Shown: positions 1 to 7,473 of the stretch, in pieces
Layout of the letters: every line of letters starts with the position of its first letter
How positions within the stretch are numbered: the stretch's first letter is position 1
Source of the DNA: Lactobacillus sp.
GTDB lineage: Bacteria > Bacillota > Bacilli > Lactobacillales > Lactobacillaceae
DNA length: 64,000 bases
Direction: 5' to 3'
Assembly (NCBI GenBank): GCA_022484695.1
Contig: JAKVKU010000008.1
Location: forward strand, 62,001-126,000
Program-made: the position numbers and the translations under genes
Notes under the pieces: model-generated
Seen by the model: the letters and a program-made list of their open reading frames with translations, nothing else
Told to the model about the DNA's origin: nothing
Databases searched by the model: none

Positions 1-293
1 GGCTGCAAAATAGCATGATCTCCGTGGACGCGGACAAGGGCGAGGCTACTTTGAACCCAGAATATTATGTGATGCGCCACTACGCCCACTACATTCAACC
101 TGGGGCTCACTTGTTGACCTATGGTGGCCACGCCGCCGGAGAAGCCACAGCATATGAGAATCCCGATGGCAGTGTGGTTGCCGTCATGTCCAATAGCATG
201 AACCACGCCCGGGACATCTCTATTCAGGTCAAGGGCAAGAACTATCAAGCCACAGTCCAAGCTCATTCTTTCAGTACGTTTGTTTTTGATTAA
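1..293 (+). CDS. GH30-family glycosidase, C-terminal fragment
   Basis: The frame is open from the window edge (first complete codon at 3) to a TAA at 291-293, so only the last ~97 residues are seen. The visible part contains the beta-sandwich typical of the end of GH30 enzymes: NPEYYVMRHYAHYIQPGA, then a strand-rich stretch ending HSFSTFVFD. GH30 covers glucosylceramidase-like beta-glucosidases, xylanases and related beta-glycosidases; the catalytic barrel is outside the window, so substrate cannot be told. The ROK repressor gene follows on the same strand and may control it. Family is fairly sure, function within the family is not. Confidence 0.75.
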   Translation, partial: LQNSMISVDADKGEATLNPEYYVMRHYAHYIQPGAHLLTYGGHAAGEATAYENPDGSVVAVMSNSMNHARDISIQVKGKNYQATVQAHSFSTFVFD

Positions 294-491
294 GCCAGCG
301 TGCCGGCCCCATGACCGCCGGCCGCTTGCCAGCCATTTGGATCTTTTGTAACAAGGTATCACGCTCAAAATGACAGCGATTCGCTGTGGCAATTGTTGTC
401 AGAAGTCGGGGGGAGAGGCGTATTCAGCCGCTCCCCCTGTTTTAATGTTCTGGCAAAATATGCCAATTTAACAAACGAGGAGGCGATCTTC

Positions 492-1667
492 ATGATGGCC
501 AAGCAAACTGGACAGGGCGGGTTACATCAACATAATTTAAGCCAAGTCCTGCAACAAATCTTCAACAATCAGCCCATTTCCCGGGTTGAAATTGCCCGAC
601 GGTTAAACCTGAATAAATCAACGGTGTCCGCTTTATATCATGAGCTGGACCAGCAGGGCTACATCCATGAAATTGGCGCTGGCACCTCCACCAGTGCCGG
701 GGGCCGCAAACCCGTCCTGGTAAAAATCAACGGGCGTTACGGCTATACCATCAGCTTTGATCTGGGCTTTCGCCATCTCCATGTCATCGCCAATTACTTG
801 GATGGTCGCATTATTTTTAAAGGTCGGATTCAACTGCAGCAGCATGACTTACAAGAAGTGTTGCATTGTATCAATGACCAAATTGACCGCTCATTGGCGG
901 CCGATACCACCCAGCGCGGGCTATTGGGGATTGGCTTTTCGATCCATGGGGTAGTGGCCAACAATCAAATCATCAGCTCCCCCTTTATTGATATGGGCAA
1001 TCTAGATTTAGCCGATTATTATCAGCAACGTTACCAGGTACCTGTGTTACTGGAAAACGAGGCCAATCTCGTGGCTATTTATCAGCGGGATTTTGGCCAA
1101 GTTGCCAATGACACCAATATTTTAGCCATCAGTATCCATCGGGGCATTGGCGCGGGTATTATCTTAGACGGCCAGCTTTACCGAGGTCGCCATGGCCAAG
1201 CGGGGGAAATCGGCCGCTCATTAATGTTTACCCATGATACCGACGACCAGCAGTATTGCAAAGTGGAGGATTTTTGTTCAGAAGATGCCATTATTGAACA
1301 AGTCCAGCACCAAACTAACCGGGCAAATTTGGACCGGCGAACCTTGGTGCAGTTGAACCAGGCCGGGGATGCCATTGTCCAGGCCAGTCTCAACAAATTC
1401 AGCCGCTCCATTGCCAAAGTCATCTACAATGTGGCCATTAGTCTAGCTCCCACAACGATTTACTTGAGTTCCCCTTTAATTGAAGCCATCCCCGAACTGT
1501 TAACGGCCATTTTAGCGGAAATTACGGCATTGGGCCTGCAAACCCCCATTCAATTAACAACCCCGGCCAACCTAGCGCCTTTATTGGGCTGCTGTGCCCT
1601 GGTGACCCATGAAGTTTTAAACTTACAAGATTATGAGCTCTCCTTTGCGAATCTGGCTAATTTATAG
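492..1667 (+). CDS. ROK-family transcriptional repressor (XylR/NagC type)
   Basis: 391-residue protein with an N-terminal winged helix-turn-helix (about residues 15-70, with PISRVEIARRLNLNKSTVS as the recognition region) followed by a ROK sugar-kinase-like fold: ENEANLVAI and a glycine-rich GIGAGIILDG motif near the middle. ROK repressors bind a sugar or sugar phosphate and release DNA. The frame opens upstream at 393, but ATG 492 is chosen because an AGGAGG lies about 8 bases before it and the HTH starts just after. The CxCGxxGC zinc motif common in the family is not evident: the corresponding region reads HGQAGEIGR and then HDTDDQQYCKVEDFCSED. Its position after the GH30 gene suggests local control of glycoside use; the ligand is unknown. 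Confidence 0.85.
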   Translation: MMAKQTGQGGLHQHNLSQVLQQIFNNQPISRVEIARRLNLNKSTVSALYHELDQQGYIHEIGAGTSTSAGGRKPVLVKINGRYGYTISFDLGFRHLHVIANYLDGRIIFKGRIQLQQHDLQEVLHCINDQIDRSLAADTTQRGLLGIGFSIHGVVANNQIISSPFIDMGNLDLADYYQQRYQVPVLLENEANLVAIYQRDFGQVANDTNILAISIHRGIGAGIILDGQLYRGRHGQAGEIGRSLMFTHDTDDQQYCKVEDFCSEDAIIEQVQHQTNRANLDRRTLVQLNQAGDAIVQASLNKFSRSIAKVIYNVAISLAPTTIYLSSPLIEAIPELLTAILAEITALGLQTPIQLTTPANLAPLLGCCALVTHEVLNLQDYELSFANLANL

Positions 1668-1671
1668 CTGA

Positions 1672-1719
1672 GCGCCCCCAAGAACCGCCCTAATGGGCTA
1701 TTCTTGCGGGCACTTTTTG
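1672..1719 (+). terminator. rho-independent terminator after ROK gene
   Basis: GCCCCCAAGAA pairs with TTCTTGCGGGC across a short loop and is followed by a T-run (CACTTTTTG). It lies 5 bases after the stop codon. Confidence 0.7.
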
Positions 1720-1867
1720 AAAATATTGGAAAGGAAACACGGGATTTCAATCCTGTTAGGAATTCCGATCGATTTTAAAGAATGCAAACAATTTATAAAT
1801 ATGTGCATATTTTGATCACAATTCTTTCTTTGGCGTTGTTGTATAAGTTATAATAGCTATAAGGATA

Positions 1868-2337
1868 GTGGGTGATCAAAATGCTGTTAAGTCTAAGGGC
1901 AAGGCTAAACTCAAACTAGATAACGCTACCGATGCCGCTAAATTTCAGGAAATCAGGGAACAATATCGCTTAGCCTCCAATCATGTTTCTGAGTACATTT
2001 ATAACAATAGTTTCGAATTGAGTGTCCTCAATATTCATAAAAAACTTTATCAAGACTTGCGGCAATATTTTGGCTTGAAATCACAGCTGGCCAGCTCTGC
2101 AATCAAAACGACGATTGCCCGTTATAAAACTGTTCAGACACAACTGTGACGAAAACTCATGACCTATCTCACCTGTAAGAAAGCTAAAAAAGGTAAAGAA
2201 ATTTATCTAAAAGTTTCCAGAGGCTTGCACTGGCTTTGTCAGTCGGTCTGGTTCAAGCGTCCGCAAGCTGACTTAGTCCGTAACCGGAATCAGTCTATCA
2301 TCGCAAACGGCGAAAAGTTGTCTATCATTACGCTCGC
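1868..2337 (+). pseudogene. tnpB (IS200/IS605 OrfB) fragment, truncated and with in-frame stop
   Basis: The frame starting at 1868 reads through one in-frame TGA (2147-2149) and then continues in the same frame. Residues such as FQEIREQYRLASNHVSEYI, LKSQLASSAIKTTIARYKTV and, after the stop, SVWFKRPQADLVRNRNQS and GEKLSIITL match the N-terminal third of lactobacillar TnpB proteins. The RuvC catalytic motifs and zinc finger are all missing. Near 2337 the frame changes into what looks like the tail of a sorbitol PTS EIIC. It is therefore a dead tnpB piece fused by deletion to srlA. Junction position is approximate. Confidence 0.75.
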
Positions 2338-2428
2338 CTATGTTTGCAAGAGTAGCGGAGTTAAATTGTCTAAGGAAGTTAAGCTGACCAACAACTCAGT
2401 TGAGTCAGAAGAAAGGGCGACGGCATAA
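2338..2428 (+). pseudogene. srlA: PTS sorbitol EIIC (SrlA) C-terminal remnant
   Basis: About 30 residues ending VKLSKEVKLTNNS...ATA and a TAA at 2426-2428, followed after 13 bases by the srlE start codon with an AAGGAG site between. The position directly before srlE and the resemblance of the VCKSSGVKLSK segment to the tail of lactobacillar EIIC-glucitol proteins support the call. The membrane part is gone. Identification rests largely on context, so confidence is moderate. Confidence 0.5.
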
Positions 2429-2441
2429 GGAGTGAACGAGC

Positions 2442-2464
2442 ATGGCTTGGAAAAGCGTACGTAG
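2442..2464 (+). pseudogene. srlE: srlE 5' end, interrupted by the IscB element
   Basis: ATG 2442 follows an AAGGAG site (2427-2432) by 9 bases and encodes MAWKSVR, the expected start of a sorbitol EIIBC (family starts look like M-x-Y-K-S-V-R-I-x-K-G-S-G). The reading frame is then lost in element DNA and resumes at about 4147 with RKGSGDWGGPL. This places the insertion at codon 7-8 of srlE. Confidence 0.7.
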
Positions 2465-2783
2465 TCAACCGTGACCCCTCACTAAAGTAAGGGGCTTGAA
2501 GTGCTTACTTCAAGTCTGGTTGTCTAGACTCAGTGTCGTTTAGACACTACGTTATCTTGGTGATCACACCTGGGAATAATACCCTAGTTCCCAGCTCTGT
2601 GTGGGCGCTGTAAACAGTCCTAAGGTCAATGGGACCGTCAACCCGTGAGAAAACTGCTGCTCGTCAGCGGTTAAGCCTTGATAACATTGTCGAAGGGTAA
2701 CCTCACGAACTCAAGTCTGATGAACTTGACGCCGTGGTCAGGTCACTTTACCTGACGAATAACACTCATCAAAGGAGGGCATC
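2447..2783 (+). ncRNA. HEARO / IscB omega RNA (guide plus scaffold)
   Basis: The ~320 bases between the left end and the iscB start are non-coding and densely paired. Visible stems: CTTGAAGT/ACTTCAAG, AGTGTC/GACACT (2531-2547), CACAC...GTGTG enclosing CTGGGAA/TTCCCAG (2566-2604), AACTGCTG/CAGCGGTT (2651-2671), CAAGT/ACTTG, and GTCAGGT/ACCTGAC (2738-2757) just before AAAGGAGG. This order, and the last hairpin abutting the iscB ribosome binding site, matches IscB omega RNA (HEARO). In this family the guide is taken from DNA immediately 5' of the element, so here the guide would be the start of srlE (about 2447-2462). Exact 5' end is inferred. Confidence 0.8.
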
Positions 2784-4148
2784 ATGCAAAATCGCGTATT
2801 TGTCATCAATCGCCAGGGCGAGCCACTGATGCCCTGCAAACAACGTAAATGTCGTAAATTATTACAATCTGGCAAAGCTAAAGTTATCAAAAAAGAACCC
2901 TTTACCATTCAACTGCTCTTTGGCTCAACTGGTTATAAACAACCGCTAGCTATTGGCGTTGACTCCGGACAGCATCATATCGGCCTGGCCGTTACGTGTC
3001 AGGATAAAGTTTTATTTCAAAGTGAGATCAGCCTGCGCCAAGATGTGAAAAAATTACTGGATACCCGGCGGATTTATCGGCGTGGCCGCCGCAATCGTAA
3101 CACCAGATACCGGCCGCCCCGTTTCCTGAACCGGGCTAAGACAGCAGGTTGGTTACCGCCATCGGTGGCCAGTAAAGTTCAACACAATATTACCTGGATT
3201 CAGCGACTTCAGGCAGTCCTGCCTAAAGCGGAACTGTATATCGAAGTGGGCAAGTTCGACATGGCTAAGATGAAACAGCTAGGTATCACCGGCTTAGGCT
3301 ATCAGCAAGGCGACTTATATGGGTATGAGACTGCTAAACAATATGTCTTAGACCGGGATAACTATACCTGCCAGATCTGCCAGGGTAAAAGCAAAGACCC
3401 AAAACTGAAGATCCATCACATCATCTACCGGTCCAATGGCGGCACCAACCAAGTCAGCAATCTGCTCACAGTCTGTGCCAGCTGTCACACGCAAACCAAC
3501 CATCAACCTGGGGGCAAGCTTTTTGTCTTGCAAGCTAAGAAATTTCAAAGTCATCGTTCTTTAAAAGGGGCCACCTTCATGAACATTCTACGAAGAAGGC
3601 TATTCTCGGCTTTTCCAGAGGCGCTCTTTCAATATGGGGCCCAGACGACTTTAGATCGGGCCAAGTTAGAGCTGCCAAAAGCCCATTATAATGACGCCGT
3701 GACCATCAGCGGCATCCAAAAAATCGCACAGCGACCCACAGCCGTGGTGATGTTTCAACAGTTCCGCAAAAAGAAACGCTCCCTACATGAAGCCACAGCC
3801 CGTAAAGGCCGTAAAGTACCCAATATTACGAGTAAACGTAATGCTAAAAACACAAAATTTTCAAACAGCTTTTATCTTAATGACTATGTGCAATTACCTG
3901 ACGGACAAAGGGGCAATATTTCTGGATTCAGCGGTCAGTACAATTGTTATGTGAAAGCTGGGGGCGGCCACTATTTGACGATCAGTCCAAAACATGACCA
4001 GGTCAGTTTAAGCAAACTTAAAGTGATCCGGCACCAAAATACCTGGAACGTTCAAGAAATTAACACAGTAGACTATATGATGGCATGATAACTTTCTACG
4101 AAAGTTAGGGGATATCCCACCCTTGACTGAAGTGAAGGGGATTCTCAT
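2463..4148 (+). mobile_element. IscB (IS200/IS605-like, tnpA-less) element inserted in srlE
   Basis: The element is bounded by the two halves of srlE. Each end carries a related subterminal hairpin: CCCCTCACTAAAGTAAGGGG at 2475-2494 on the left and CCCTTGACTGAAGTGAAGGG at 4119-4138 on the right, both of the form CCCYT-N-ACT-NN-AGT-N-ARGGG. A second left hairpin, CTTGAAGT-GCTT-ACTTCAAG, is at 2493-2512, and ACTTTC-TAC-GAAAGT lies at 4090-4104. No target duplication is apparent, as expected for single-strand transposition of this family. There is no Y1 transposase, so it would need TnpA in trans. It holds the omega RNA and iscB. Ends are uncertain by a few bases. Confidence 0.75.
2784..4088 (+). 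CDS. iscB: IscB RNA-guided DNA endonuclease (RuvC + HNH)
   Basis: 434 residues with the full IscB order. An N-terminal PLMP domain (PLMPCKQRKCRKLLQSGKA, residues 14-32) is followed by RuvC-I with Asp60 in AIGVDSG, an arginine-rich bridge helix (RRIYRRGRRNRNTRYR, 95-110), RuvC-II with Glu154 in LYIEVGKFD, an HNH domain (C196-x2-C199, H211-H212, N226, C231-x2-C234-H235) and RuvC-III with H301/D304 in KAHYNDA. A basic C-terminal domain follows, presumed to read the target-adjacent motif. All catalytic residues are present, so it looks functional. It is somewhat shorter than the ~500-residue characterised IscB. Start ATG has AAAGGAGG 5 bases upstream. IscB uses the upstream omega RNA to cut target DNA and is the ancestor group of Cas9. 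Confidence 0.92.
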   Translation: MQNRVFVINRQGEPLMPCKQRKCRKLLQSGKAKVIKKEPFTIQLLFGSTGYKQPLAIGVDSGQHHIGLAVTCQDKVLFQSEISLRQDVKKLLDTRRIYRRGRRNRNTRYRPPRFLNRAKTAGWLPPSVASKVQHNITWIQRLQAVLPKAELYIEVGKFDMAKMKQLGITGLGYQQGDLYGYETAKQYVLDRDNYTCQICQGKSKDPKLKIHHIIYRSNGGTNQVSNLLTVCASCHTQTNHQPGGKLFVLQAKKFQSHRSLKGATFMNILRRRLFSAFPEALFQYGAQTTLDRAKLELPKAHYNDAVTISGIQKIAQRPTAVVMFQQFRKKKRSLHEATARKGRKVPNITSKRNAKNTKFSNSFYLNDYVQLPDGQRGNISGFSGQYNCYVKAGGGHYLTISPKHDQVSLSKLKVIRHQNTWNVQEINTVDYMMA

Positions 4149-4415
4149 CGAAAGGGCTCTGGCGACTGGGGTGGCCCATTGGTCATCACCCCTATAGCTC
4201 AAAAACATAAGTTTATTTATGTCACCGGGGGCAATCGCCCCAAGATCGTGGATAAAATTGAAAAAATTACCGACATGAAGGCCATCGATAGCTTTAAAAT
4301 CTCGATTCCAGAAAATGAAACGGTTCTGGCCATTGTGAATTGCGGCGGGACCTTGCGTTGTGGCCTTTATCCTAAAAAGGGAATCTTAACGGTCAACGTG
4401 ATGCCCACAGGTGAA
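4147..4415 (+). pseudogene. srlE: srlE (PTS sorbitol EIIBC N-terminal part), fused by deletion
   Basis: The frame resumes after the IscB element with RKGSGDWGGPLVITP, then KHKFIYVTGGNRPKIVDKI, FKISIPENE and DCGG-like NCGGTLRCGLYPKK, the phosphorylated-cysteine region of sorbitol EIIB. At TGES (about 4415) homology stops and the next recognisable sequence is the tail of srlB in another frame. More than half of srlE is missing. The TTG at 4179 is not a genuine start. Confidence 0.8.
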
Positions 4416-4593
4416 AGTAGGTCGCTACAACATTGTAGCAATTGGCAATGAAGCCCAAAAGAATTTGGAAAATTTAGGCCACGTGGCTGTGAATTTCACC
4501 GGGGATCAAACCCCTGAATTAGCCGGTTCGGTTTATGTAGAGGCTAAAGCTTATCCAGAAATCAAAGTGGGTTCGAGAATTGCGATTGGTTAG
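4411..4593 (+). pseudogene. srlB: srlB (PTS sorbitol EIIA) C-terminal remnant
   Basis: The segment encodes GRYNIVAIGNEAQKNLENLGH, then AVNFTGD, LAGSVYVE and VGSRIAIG before the stop. This is the conserved C-terminal half of sorbitol EIIA. The N-terminal half with the phosphorylated histidine is absent, removed by the deletion that fused it to srlE. The ATG at 4411 lies in the fusion and is not a true start. Confidence 0.75.
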
Positions 4594-4607
4594 ATATGGT
4601 AAATCAA

Positions 4608-4643
4608 ATTAACCCTAGGCTGTGACGGCGGGGTTATTTTTGT
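4608..4643 (+). terminator. terminator after srlB remnant
   Basis: AACCC...GGGTT stem around CTAGGCTGTGACGGC followed by ATTTTTG, 15 bases after the srlB stop. Confidence 0.5.
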
Positions 4644-4689
4644 GCATGAAAATACGTAGTGCGTCGTCAGGAATCGTTTGGCGTTTCAT

Positions 4690-4792
4690 TTTTCATTAAA
4701 ATCAAGATATGCTACAATTACTTATAGAAGATGAATCAACATAGTGACACCAAATCCCCCAACTACGGCGAGTAAGTTGAGGGATTTTTTTG
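4690..4792 (+). ncRNA. possible small RNA with own promoter and terminator
   Basis: TTTTCA-N17-TACAAT with an extended TG (TGCTACAAT; -10 at 4713-4718) is followed about 35 bases later by a strong terminator: AAATCCCCCAAC/GTTGAGGGATTTTTTT (4753-4788). The transcript would be about 65 nt with no ORF. Nothing else explains this signal, but no homologue is recognised. Confidence 0.35.
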
Positions 4793-4931
4793 GCACTTAT
4801 ATCTCAAGCAGGTGGGTCAGATTATCGCCTAAAGTGGACTACTTGCGGCGTTGACCTAACCAACAATTTCAAATTAACTTCCAAAAAAAGACTTGCACTT
4901 TTTAACCAGAAGCAGTAAAGTAATCATAAAT

Positions 4932-4945
4932 AATCGTGCACGATT
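4932..4945. promoter_or_regulatory. OhrR-type operator upstream of the regulator gene
   Basis: Perfect 14-bp palindrome AATCGTGCACGATT immediately before the ribosome binding site of the MarR/OhrR gene. A near copy (AATCGCGCACGACT) occurs before the peroxidase gene, which supports both as binding sites of this regulator. Confidence 0.7.
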
Positions 4946-4963
4946 GAATGGAGGACAAGTCAG

Positions 4964-5404
4964 TTGATTCCAGAAGAAATGAAATTAGCAAATCAATTAT
5001 GCTTCTCGGTCTATAATGCCAATAGATTATTTATCCAATTCTATCAAAAGGCCCTAAAGCCCTTTGAATTAACCTATACCCAATACATTGTGCTACTAGC
5101 ACTGTGGGAACAAGATCATCAAAATTTACATGACCTGGGGGCCAAATTAGATTTTGGCAGCAATACCTTGACCCCTTTATTGCGCCGTTTAGAAACCGCC
5201 GGCTGGCTGGTGCGCCTGCAACCCGCCGCAGATCGGCGCCAATTGGTAGTTGAACTCACTGACAAAGGCAAGGCCAGTCAAGGCCCAATCTTTGCGGCCA
5301 TCAAAGCCTGCGTGGGCCAAGACCAATTGGATGTGAGCCAGTACCAAGAAGCCCTTAAAATCAATGATGCGTTGATTGCAGATTTAAAAACAGCCGTGGG
5401 ATGA
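4964..5404 (+). CDS. ohrR: OhrR-like MarR-family peroxide-sensing repressor
   Basis: 146-residue MarR-family winged helix protein. LANQLCFSVYNANR near the N terminus places a cysteine (Cys13) where OhrR proteins have their single peroxide-sensing cysteine; the wing region LVRLQPAADRRQLVVELT is typical. TTG 4964 is preferred because GGAGG lies 8 bases upstream and it keeps the usual OhrR N-terminal length; ATG 4979 would leave only seven residues before the cysteine. Oxidation of the cysteine would release DNA. The gene sits before a glutathione-peroxidase family gene rather than an ohr gene, and the same palindrome precedes both, so it probably represses itself and the peroxidase. Confidence 0.85.
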   Translation: MIPEEMKLANQLCFSVYNANRLFIQFYQKALKPFELTYTQYIVLLALWEQDHQNLHDLGAKLDFGSNTLTPLLRRLETAGWLVRLQPAADRRQLVVELTDKGKASQGPIFAAIKACVGQDQLDVSQYQEALKINDALIADLKTAVG

Positions 5405-5430
5405 GGATCATCCCCTTTATTTACCGTTAA

Positions 5431-5446
5431 CAATCGCGCACGACTG
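5431..5446. promoter_or_regulatory. second OhrR-type operator, before the peroxidase gene
   Basis: CAATCGCGCACGACTG differs from the perfect palindrome at 4932-4945 at only two core positions and lies 35 bases before the peroxidase start. Confidence 0.6.
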
Positions 5447-5480
5447 AAAAAACATTTCATCCAAAAAGGAGTTTTTCAAC

Positions 5481-5963
5481 ATGACTATTTATGATTACGA
5501 AGTTACCAGCGAAACCGGCGTCAACTATGCTTTGGCTAAATATCAGGGCCATCCCATGATCATCGTCAATACCGCCACCAAGTGTGGGTTCGCGCCCCAA
5601 TTTAAACAACTAGAAGCATTATATCAAACATACAAGGACCAGGGCTTAGTGGTTTTAGGCTTTCCCTCCAATCAATTTCACCAAGAAATCGCCGATAGCC
5701 AAGACGCTGCCGCCGCTTGTCGCATGACCTATGGCGTCAGCTTTCCCATGCATGCCATCCATGACGTCAACGGCCAAGATGCTTTGCCATTATTTACCTA
5801 CTTAGAAAAAACCATGCCCGGCCACTTTGGCAGCCGTATCAAGTGGAATTTCACTAAATTCTTAGTGGACGCTCAGGGTAATGTGGTGAAACGCTATGCC
5901 CCTGAAACCAATCCCTTGAAAATGAAACCCATGATTGAATCTGTCTTGTCAGTCAAAAAGTGA
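5481..5963 (+). CDS. glutathione-peroxidase family thiol peroxidase
   Basis: 160 residues, the normal length for bacterial GPx/BsaA proteins. The catalytic set is present: Cys35 in NTATKCGFAPQ, Gln in GFPSNQF, and Trp-Asn in IKWNFTKFL. Bacterial members usually use thioredoxin rather than glutathione to reduce hydroperoxides. A second cysteine (AAACRMTYG) could serve as the resolving residue. ATG 5481 has AAAGGAG 9 bases upstream. The OhrR-type operator just ahead implies induction by organic peroxide. The two VIT-type transporters follow within 10 bases and may be co-transcribed. Confidence 0.9.
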   Translation: MTIYDYEVTSETGVNYALAKYQGHPMIIVNTATKCGFAPQFKQLEALYQTYKDQGLVVLGFPSNQFHQEIADSQDAAAACRMTYGVSFPMHAIHDVNGQDALPLFTYLEKTMPGHFGSRIKWNFTKFLVDAQGNVVKRYAPETNPLKMKPMIESVLSVKK

Positions 5964-5973
5964 GGTGCGTACC

Positions 5974-6699
5974 ATGCAAAAAGTGAGAAAAGCGCCATTT
6001 AAATTGCCCTTTCTAAATCGCCAGCGCCAAGTTTCCCTGGCGGAAAAAATCAATGTGCTCCGGGCCAGTGTCATGGGGGCTAACGATGGGATTTTGTCCA
6101 TCGCCGGCATCGTCATCGGTGTGGCCGGGGCCACCAGCAACAGCTATGCCATCTTCTTAGCGGGGATAGCGGGGATGTTGGCCGGCACCGTGTCCATGGC
6201 CATGGGGGAATATGTGTCGGTGAACGCCCAGCGGGACACCGAGCGCCGGGCGGTTCAGGCTGAAACCCAACGGTTAGAAAAGGATTATGACGCCGAAGTG
6301 GCCCACATCGCCCAGCAATATGTGCAAACCGGCATTAAACCGGAGCTGGCCCAAAAAGCCGCCCAGGAAATGATGACCAAGGATGCTTTGAGCACCGGCG
6401 TCCGGGAACGCTACGGCTTTGATGCCAACGACCACACCAATCCCATTTCCGCAGCCCTGGCATCCATGGTGGCCTTTCCCTTGGGCTCGATTTTACCCCT
6501 GGTGGCCATCACCTTGTTCCCCGGCAATATTCGCCTGCTGGCCACGGTGGCCGCTGTGATCATTGCGCTGGCCTTCACCGGTTATGCCGCCGCCGCACTG
6601 GGCAAGGCCAACCGCTTCAAAGCCGTGCTGCGCAATGTGATTTCCGGGTCTTTGACCATGTTGATGACTTATTTGATCGGTAGCTTGTTTGCTAGATAG
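5974..6699 (+). CDS. VIT1/CCC1-family metal transporter (first copy)
   Basis: 241 residues. KINVLRASVMGANDGILSIAGIVIGVAGA is the conserved first membrane helix of the VIT family, followed by MAMGEYVSVNAQRDTE, the metal-binding glutamate region, then a cytoplasmic helical stretch rich in E/Q and three C-terminal helices. The family exports Fe2+/Mn2+ by proton antiport. The longer frame from 5935 overlaps the peroxidase gene; ATG 5974, 10 bases after its stop with a GAGGTG site, is chosen. Placement behind a peroxide-regulated gene suggests iron or manganese control during oxidative stress (inference). Confidence 0.87.
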   Translation: MQKVRKAPFKLPFLNRQRQVSLAEKINVLRASVMGANDGILSIAGIVIGVAGATSNSYAIFLAGIAGMLAGTVSMAMGEYVSVNAQRDTERRAVQAETQRLEKDYDAEVAHIAQQYVQTGIKPELAQKAAQEMMTKDALSTGVRERYGFDANDHTNPISAALASMVAFPLGSILPLVAITLFPGNIRLLATVAAVIIALAFTGYAAAALGKANRFKAVLRNVISGSLTMLMTYLIGSLFAR

Positions 6700-6711
6700 G
6701 AGGACGCCGCT

Positions 6712-7407
6712 ATGTTAAATATTTTACCCCATAAGAAAACGGCCATGACCATCCAAGAACGGTCTAACACCTTGCGGGCCGGGGTGCTGGGGGCCAACGA
6801 TGGTATCCTCACCGTTGTAGGCGTGTTATTTTCCGTCGCTGTGGCCACAACCAATGAATTTACGATTTTCATCGCTGGCTTAGCAGACCTATTAGCCTGT
6901 GCTTTTTCCATGGCCGCTGGGGAATACGCTTCGGTGAGCTCCCAAAAAGACACTGAAAAAGCCGTGGTAGCCCAAGAACGGGCGTTATTACAAACCGATT
7001 ATCAAGGCCAATTAGCAGCGGTCATCGCTTATTACGTACATAAGGGTGTTTCCAAAGCCACAGCCACGGAAATCGCCACGGACTTAATGGTCAAGAAACC
7101 CTTGGCCACCGTGGTCCGGGTCAAACACGACTTGACCTTGAATCACTACATGAATCCCTGGTCGGCCGCATTTTCTTCCATGTTTTCCGCTGCCAGTGGG
7201 GGCATCTTTCCCTTGGCGGCCATGACTTTGTTGCCCGCTGGTCTCAAATGGCCGGGCACGATTTTAGCCGTGGCGCTTTCCGTAGCCCTCACCGGCTTCT
7301 TGAGCGCCAAAGTCGGTCGGGGCCTGGTGAAAAACGCCATTGCCCGCAGTGTCATCGTGGGGATCATCACCATGGTCATCCATTATGCCATTGGATTGGC
7401 CTTATAA
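6712..7407 (+). CDS. VIT1/CCC1-family metal transporter (second copy)
   Basis: 231 residues, paralogue of the preceding gene with the same order of motifs: RSNTLRAGVLGANDGILTVVGVLFSVA, then SMAAGEYASVSSQKDTE, a charged helical section and C-terminal membrane helices. An AGGAGG sits before ATG 6712, 12 bases after the upstream stop, so the two are an operon. Tandem VIT pairs are common in lactobacilli; whether they differ in metal or form a heteromer cannot be told here. Confidence 0.87.
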   Translation: MLNILPHKKTAMTIQERSNTLRAGVLGANDGILTVVGVLFSVAVATTNEFTIFIAGLADLLACAFSMAAGEYASVSSQKDTEKAVVAQERALLQTDYQGQLAAVIAYYVHKGVSKATATEIATDLMVKKPLATVVRVKHDLTLNHYMNPWSAAFSSMFSAASGGIFPLAAMTLLPAGLKWPGTILAVALSVALTGFLSAKVGRGLVKNAIARSVIVGIITMVIHYAIGLAL

Positions 7408-7418
7408 AAAGCCTATCA

Positions 7419-7455
7419 AAAAATCCTTAGCCCGTGATGGACTAAGGATTTTTGC
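7419..7455 (+). terminator. terminator after VIT pair
   Basis: AAATCCTTAG/CTAAGGATTT stem with TTTTTG tail, 12 bases after the stop; its A-rich left flank allows it to serve the opposing treB as well. Confidence 0.8.
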
Positions 7456-7473
7456 GTTACTTTTGAATCGTGC

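Noticed and set aside
2159-2428. 89-codon frame as a separate gene
   Set aside because: It continues the frame of the tnpB fragment after an in-frame TGA and then joins the srlA tail; it is a fusion relic, not a gene.
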